A stretch of DNA of 11,195 bases, from the NCBI GenBank assembly GCA_051871275.1, contig JBJECR010000084.1, forward strand, positions 1 to 11,195. The letters are read 5' to 3'. Positions 6,978-11,195 of this stretch are shown one piece after another. The position numbers and the translations under genes are program-made. The stretch comes from CAJUPY01 sp051871275 (GTDB taxonomy: Bacteria; Bacteroidota; Bacteroidia; Bacteroidales; Muribaculaceae). The notes beneath the pieces were generated by a model, which had not been told where the DNA came from, did no database searches, and saw only the letters and a list, made by a program, of their open reading frames with translations. Each line of letters begins with the position of its first letter. Position 1 is the stretch's first letter.

Positions 6978-8888
6978 ATGAAAAAGATTATACCATTAAT
7001 AATATTATTACTCCTGGCATCCTGCTCCTCGGAAAACATAACGAAAGAGCAGGACACGGCACTTGAAATCATGGTTGATGTGGTTGCATACAATCGCAGC
7101 GTAAACGATGTATCCTCCAGAGCTTCCATAAACAACGGTGTCATCACCTCTTTTGCTCCCGGTGATGACTTCGGACTGATAGTGGTGGACCAAAACGGCA
7201 CGATAATTAAAAACAACTACAGATTTGTGCTGCAAAAAACTGGTCTTGCGTACCGTGTAGATAATGACGGAAACGTAATTTCTTCCGATGTGTATTACAA
7301 CGAAAACTATAAATACTACGCCTACGCTCCATACGACATCAAATACAATAATTACACCTCGATAGACGACGTAATTGCCAAACACATAGCGGATTTCCCA
7401 AGTCTATACTCAGACCAATCCACACAAGCAAAATACAATGCCGCAGACCTCCTGGTGTGCAGAAACCACACTATCACAGGCACAACACTCAGGCTGGAAT
7501 TTACTCACGCTATGAGCCTGATGAAGATTTACTACAACGGAGAGGCTTCCGATATGCTGACAGTGGAACACCCCGTTAAAAACACACAGATGTACAAAAC
7601 AGATGATTCCGAAACATACAATTATATCTACATTCCCGGAGAAAACGTAGAAGTGTATGGCACGGCAACATCAAAACAAGAGATTGAGAACGAAGGCGAA
7701 ATCACAAATATCTCTTACTGGCAGACAAACGTGGATCTGAAAGAAAACGGGCTCATCTACATTTCCATCTATTCACAGCCCACAGTGTCTTACAAAACCG
7801 CAGGCGTGGATATGGGACTGCCATCAGGATGCATTTGGGCAAACCATAACTTAGGTGCGGAAACGGCATCAGACTTAACAGCAAGAGGCGGCAAATGGTA
7901 TGACGCAGACGGCAATGTGAGAGAAGACCTTATGAAAAGTGAACTTCACTCCTGCTTTGACCGTGGCGACTATTATTCCTGGGGTGAACTGGAAACGAAA
8001 TACGACCAGCCCGCTGTGCTCTTTAGCGAAGAAACAGGCAGAATAAGCAAAACGGGAGATTCATACATCAGAGACAGTGGTGGAGTAATAACATCCGTCA
8101 CATCGCTTATTTCCGGTTCTGAAAAGGGATATTACCCTGAAACATACGTAGATAGACAATATTCATACGCTCCTATTGACGGCAACATCGCCGGAACGGA
8201 ATACGACGTGGTGAGAAACAAACTCTGGAAAGGAGAATGGCGAATACCAAACGAAAATGAGGTTGACGAACTGACACGAAACAGCACCGTGGAAATAGTG
8301 GATTGGTACTACGAAGACAATATCCGCTATGCACCGTGGATAGGTGCAACAGACCCTGAAACAGGGGCTTACCTCAACCTCCACTATGACAACTCAGAAT
8401 TTTTCGGCACTGCGGAAGTGAGACCATACCGCTACCTTGTCTCTATATTCAAATTCACAAGCAAGATAAACGGTGAAGTGCTATATTTCCCCGGCGGAAC
8501 GTGGAGCGACTGGAGTATTGATATGCTATGCTGCAACTCTCGTAACCACGAAGGAGTAAAAAACACGGAAACGTACAGTTCCGACTACGGCGGAATGTAT
8601 TATTTCGCATCTTCCGCTTCCCACAGCCAAAAAGACTGCTCCAGCTACATGGAATTTGAAACAACAAAAACCACTGACGAAAACACCGGCAAAATCACGA
8701 ATGTTACACCCATCACAAAATACTCATCATACGTGGACAAAGACGGTAACACCATAAATTTGATGGGACTTACACAAAACGGACACCGCTACACGGGTAT
8801 GCTCATCAGACCGGTGTATGGAGGTAAAAACTGGAACACTAACACGGAGAGCCAAAGCAGCATCCGAATATACGTAGAACAGCCATGA
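6978..8888 (+). CDS. Fimbrillin-like lipoprotein with one C-terminal FISUMP/lectin-like domain (putative tip adhesin 2)
   Basis: A 636-residue lipoprotein only three bases after its neighbour. The lipobox is L-A-S-C (C16) and the likely activation cut is S47-R48|A49. The N-terminal half (about 50-270) is a clear fimbrillin: FAPGDDFGLIVV, YYAYAPYD, SDQSTQAKYNAADLLVC and LRLEFTHAMSLMKIYY. The C-terminal half begins VDMGLPSGCIWANHNLGAE (277-295), then GDYYSWGELE (330-339), GEWRIPNENEVDEL (419-432), FTSKINGEVLYFPGG, YYFASS and GMLIRPV (607-613). This is a FISUMP/C-type-lectin-like domain with a long insertion of about 80 residues between the WGE and W.IP motifs. A 23-residue tail ending SIRIYVEQP follows the RPV end, longer than in the sister proteins. 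It shares GD(D/S)FGL, the Y..PY strand and DQSTQ with the next gene, so the two are paralogues from tandem duplication. Adhesin role is inferred. Confidence 0.78.
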   Translation: MKKIIPLIILLLLASCSSENITKEQDTALEIMVDVVAYNRSVNDVSSRASINNGVITSFAPGDDFGLIVVDQNGTIIKNNYRFVLQKTGLAYRVDNDGNVISSDVYYNENYKYYAYAPYDIKYNNYTSIDDVIAKHIADFPSLYSDQSTQAKYNAADLLVCRNHTITGTTLRLEFTHAMSLMKIYYNGEASDMLTVEHPVKNTQMYKTDDSETYNYIYIPGENVEVYGTATSKQEIENEGEITNISYWQTNVDLKENGLIYISIYSQPTVSYKTAGVDMGLPSGCIWANHNLGAETASDLTARGGKWYDADGNVREDLMKSELHSCFDRGDYYSWGELETKYDQPAVLFSEETGRISKTGDSYIRDSGGVITSVTSLISGSEKGYYPETYVDRQYSYAPIDGNIAGTEYDVVRNKLWKGEWRIPNENEVDELTRNSTVEIVDWYYEDNIRYAPWIGATDPETGAYLNLHYDNSEFFGTAEVRPYRYLVSIFKFTSKINGEVLYFPGGTWSDWSIDMLCCNSRNHEGVKNTETYSSDYGGMYYFASSASHSQKDCSSYMEFETTKTTDENTGKITNVTPITKYSSYVDKDGNTINLMGLTQNGHRYTGMLIRPVYGGKNWNTNTESQSSIRIYVEQP

Positions 8889-11020
8889 AGAAATTGATAT
8901 ATATATTATTCATTCTTTTGCTCACGGCATGCCGAGATGACCTCAATTCACCGCTTGCCGAGGACAAAGGCACGCCAATGAAATTTGAAGCCGTGGTGAT
9001 TGATGCACCGCAGTCCCGTGGACAAGTGCTTGACGTTTACGACAACGATATTACTCGCGATTTCAAACCCGGCGACTCCTTCGGACTTTTCATTCTTGAC
9101 GGCAGCAATAACTTTGTGACGCTCATTGACGGCAATAACGCCAAAAACATAAAACTCACCACTCCGGACGGCAAGGCTTGGAACCTGAACTCAGATATAA
9201 AGGAAGTGGTGCACAAACTCGGCTACAAATACGTGGCTTATTACCCCTACTCCGAGGATTTTAACTCCTGCACAAGCACAGACGACATCCTCGCTCTCCT
9301 CACACCACCTGCGGAAGACCAAAGCACACAAGAGGCTACAGACTGGATGTTTACAGAAGCAACGGAACCGCAAACAAATGCCGTGACTGTGCTGAAATTC
9401 ATTCACAAATACGCCAAAATAGACATCTACAACTCATACACTCAAGAACACAATAACAACTGGGACACAAAATTCCAATACACTAAAACAGTGGATGAAA
9501 ACAACGTGGAGCATTACCGCTATATCCTTGATGCTACCACACCGCAGACATTGTCTGTCAGCGGAACATATTCCATAGGAAACTACCTCACAGGAATAAA
9601 AGAACTATCATACAACTGTGATGACGTAAAAATTGAAAACGGTCGCCACGCAATAGTTTATACTTACCGTATGGACGAGCGATGTGCCGTGGATTTGGGC
9701 TTGCCCTCCGGAATACGATGGAGCCCAATCAACCTGGGCACGGAAACATCGTCATACATGGACGAAGCCGCTATCGCCGCCATGGGCAATGTTCTCGGCA
9801 AACGTCTCGCATGGGGAGAACTGTACCCCAAAGACATTTACAGCTATGATACATACATCAATGACCAATATACAGAAAATTTATCATCACTGCTCCCGAC
9901 AGACATAGCGGAAACAGTCTATGACCCTGCCAGACAATACTGGGGAGGACACTGGACTCTGCCAAATAAAGATGATATGCAGGAATTTATAGACAATACG
10001 GAGATTGTAAGCACGGAAACGGTGTATTGCGACGAAATAGGAAAGGACGTAAACAAGGTGACGTTCAGAAGCAAGATTAACGGCAAAGAAATCACTATGC
10101 TCTCAAACGGCTATGCTATCAACAGCGGTGTGGTATATACCGACTATCTATACTATATGTCTTCCAGTCTCAACACGTATGCTTACTGTGCCGTTATGCA
10201 CAGCAACCCGTCAATGAGGGTTATTTCCTCCAACCGCTATACGGGTCTCAACATCCGTCCGGTGCTGAAAGAACAATACACCTATACAGACGTAAACAAA
10301 AAGGATATCATAATGAGAAATATAAATGACCTCGCTGTGGATCTCGGCATCACAAAAACAGTGACGGAAGGCGGAGAAACAGTGACTTACAAGTTGCTAT
10401 GGAGTCCGTTTAACTACGGTGTAGAGGCAAAAACATTCCTCAGAACATACAACGGTGCACCTATCAATGAAGATGCATTTATCGCAAAATGCCTCAAAAG
10501 CCAAGGTATGCGTCTTAGCTGGGGTGCTACGGAAGAACCGGAATATTTTGATACAAACGAATACAAAAACAGTGCTATAGCCCAAAAATACGCCTACGAT
10601 AACACGGCAGACACAGACTTAGACACCAGAGACCTTAAACCGGAAGACGATATAGTGCAACTAAACTGGTCCGACGGATGGAACATTCCTACGGCAAGAG
10701 ACTTTGAGCTACTCATAGCAAACACCACTGTTACAACAGAAACTATAGATGATCACACTTGGTTCAGACTTACAAGTAAAAACAATAGTAACTATATCTT
10801 GATACCCGGTACCTCATACATTGATGATAACAAAGACAAAGAAAAAAAGGAAGTATGGGGCAAGGATGCATATTTGCAAAGCAGCACTATCGGATTATCA
10901 AGTTCAAAACGTACTCTTTACGCTCTAAATTTATCAAATTCCGGAGGCAGTCTCGCAAACAGAGCCGGTCGCCCCACAGGACTTATGGTGCGTCCCGTGA
11001 GATATGTGAGAGTGAATTAG
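8885..11020 (+). CDS. Fimbrillin-like lipoprotein with two tandem FISUMP/lectin-like domains (putative tip adhesin 3)
   Basis: The last and largest protein of the operon (711 residues) overlaps its neighbour by the four bases ATGA. The lipobox is L-T-A-C (C16) followed by RDD; the probable activation cut is S44-R45|G46. Residues about 47-262 are fimbrillin-like (FKPGDSFGLFIL, YVAYYPYS, DQSTQEATDWMF, VLKFIHKYAKIDIYN). Two FISUMP-type domains follow. The first, about 269-462, has VDLGLPSGIRW, RLAWGELYP (307-315), GGHWTLPNK (354-362), YYMSSSL and GLNIRPV. The second, about 485-707, has VDLGI, LLWSPFNYGVEA, RLSWGATEE (543-551), DGWNIPTARDFELL (597-610), LQSSTIG and GLMVRPV. The second copy has WGA in place of WGE. 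Two heads on one stem could give bivalent binding or extra reach; the ligand is unknown. It is the distal gene and is followed by repeats at 11027-11110. Confidence 0.8.
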   Translation: MKKLIYILFILLLTACRDDLNSPLAEDKGTPMKFEAVVIDAPQSRGQVLDVYDNDITRDFKPGDSFGLFILDGSNNFVTLIDGNNAKNIKLTTPDGKAWNLNSDIKEVVHKLGYKYVAYYPYSEDFNSCTSTDDILALLTPPAEDQSTQEATDWMFTEATEPQTNAVTVLKFIHKYAKIDIYNSYTQEHNNNWDTKFQYTKTVDENNVEHYRYILDATTPQTLSVSGTYSIGNYLTGIKELSYNCDDVKIENGRHAIVYTYRMDERCAVDLGLPSGIRWSPINLGTETSSYMDEAAIAAMGNVLGKRLAWGELYPKDIYSYDTYINDQYTENLSSLLPTDIAETVYDPARQYWGGHWTLPNKDDMQEFIDNTEIVSTETVYCDEIGKDVNKVTFRSKINGKEITMLSNGYAINSGVVYTDYLYYMSSSLNTYAYCAVMHSNPSMRVISSNRYTGLNIRPVLKEQYTYTDVNKKDIIMRNINDLAVDLGITKTVTEGGETVTYKLLWSPFNYGVEAKTFLRTYNGAPINEDAFIAKCLKSQGMRLSWGATEEPEYFDTNEYKNSAIAQKYAYDNTADTDLDTRDLKPEDDIVQLNWSDGWNIPTARDFELLIANTTVTTETIDDHTWFRLTSKNNSNYILIPGTSYIDDNKDKEKKEVWGKDAYLQSSTIGLSSSKRTLYALNLSNSGGSLANRAGRPTGLMVRPVRYVRVN

Positions 11021-11026
11021 AGGAAA

Positions 11027-11044
11027 AGCTATTGCAAAATAGCT
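11027..11044 (+). terminator. Hairpin AGCTATT-GCAA-AATAGCT after the operon, possible weak terminator
   Basis: A perfect 7-bp stem closed by a GCAA (GNRA-type) tetraloop begins six bases after the last stop codon. The stem is AT-rich and is followed by AATTTA rather than a clean T-run, so termination would be weak unless the downstream repeat helps. A second tiny hairpin, AGCC-TTTA-GGCT at 11107-11118, is followed by CTAATTTT. No stronger terminator is visible before the window ends. Confidence 0.4.
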
Positions 11045-11110
11045 AATTTAGCTACCATAGCTATTATAGCTAATTTAGCTAATATAGCTATTTTAGCTAT
11101 GATAGCAGCC
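11039..11110. repeat. Tandem 9-bp repeat, consensus WTAGCTAWT (7 clear units plus one decayed)
   Basis: Units of exactly nine bases start at 11039, 11048, 11057, 11066, 11075, 11084 and 11093. Each contains the perfect palindrome TAGCTA; the flanking bases vary (ATAGCTAAT, TTAGCTACC, ATAGCTATT and so on). An eighth unit at 11102-11110 keeps only ATAGC. Because the core is self-complementary the array looks almost the same on both strands and can form many alternative stems. It is non-coding and directly follows the operon. Confidence 0.85.
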
Positions 11111-11195
11111 TTTAGGCTCTAATTTTCTGCAAAAATGCAAAAAATATGTAGATTCCAAAACGAAGTGCAACGTTATTGAGGTCTAAATTATGTAG

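Noticed and set aside
11039..11110. CRISPR array
   Set aside because: The 9-bp units are contiguous with no spacers and far shorter than CRISPR repeats.

Overview
The window most likely comes from a member of the Bacteroidales (phylum Bacteroidota). The evidence is a run of lipoprotein signal peptides with acidic residues just after the lipid-modified cysteine, a promoter of the Bacteroidota type (TTTS-N19-TAnnTTTG) with no clear Shine-Dalgarno dependence, and a gene set known only from this group: DUF3575, DUF5119 and fimbrillin (Mfa-like) proteins. Genus cannot be decided from the sequence.

Layout: (1) 3-323 is the 3' end of a PD-(D/E)XK nuclease / AAA-ATPase-like gene unrelated to the rest. 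(2) 324-761 is intergenic: a degenerate 7-bp tandem repeat, a small palindrome, a perfect bidirectional terminator hairpin, two further dyads, a nine-G homopolymer and a good promoter. (3) 762-11020 is one tightly packed, same-strand cluster of seven genes with gaps or overlaps of -11, +35, +14, +13, +3 and -4 bases, almost certainly one operon. (4) 11021-11195 holds a hairpin and a tandem 9-bp repeat built on the palindrome TAGCTA, with no gene.

The operon reads as a complete type V (fimbrillin) pilus locus. Its genes are an outer-membrane/periplasmic OmpA-like plus DUF3575 protein, a DUF5119 anchor-like lipoprotein, a major fimbrillin with distinct, probably expression-optimised codon use, a minor fimbrillin starting at GTG, and three large lipoproteins. 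Each of the three has a fimbrillin-like N-terminal half followed by one, one and two copies of a C-terminal domain of the FISUMP / C-type-lectin-like kind (VDLGL..., WGE, W.xP, RPV signatures). All five fimbrillin-type proteins keep an Ser-Arg|small-residue site 23-32 residues after the lipid cysteine, the expected place for the protease cut that activates strand-exchange assembly.

The inferred model is an anchor at the base, a major stalk, an adaptor, and a set of three alternative or stacked tip adhesins carrying lectin-like heads. The G9 tract seven bases from the promoter could make expression variable. The most interesting points are the graded series of lectin-like tip proteins, the G9 tract, the identical C-terminal strand motif shared by the anchor and the major fimbrillin, and the TAGCTA repeat array after the operon.
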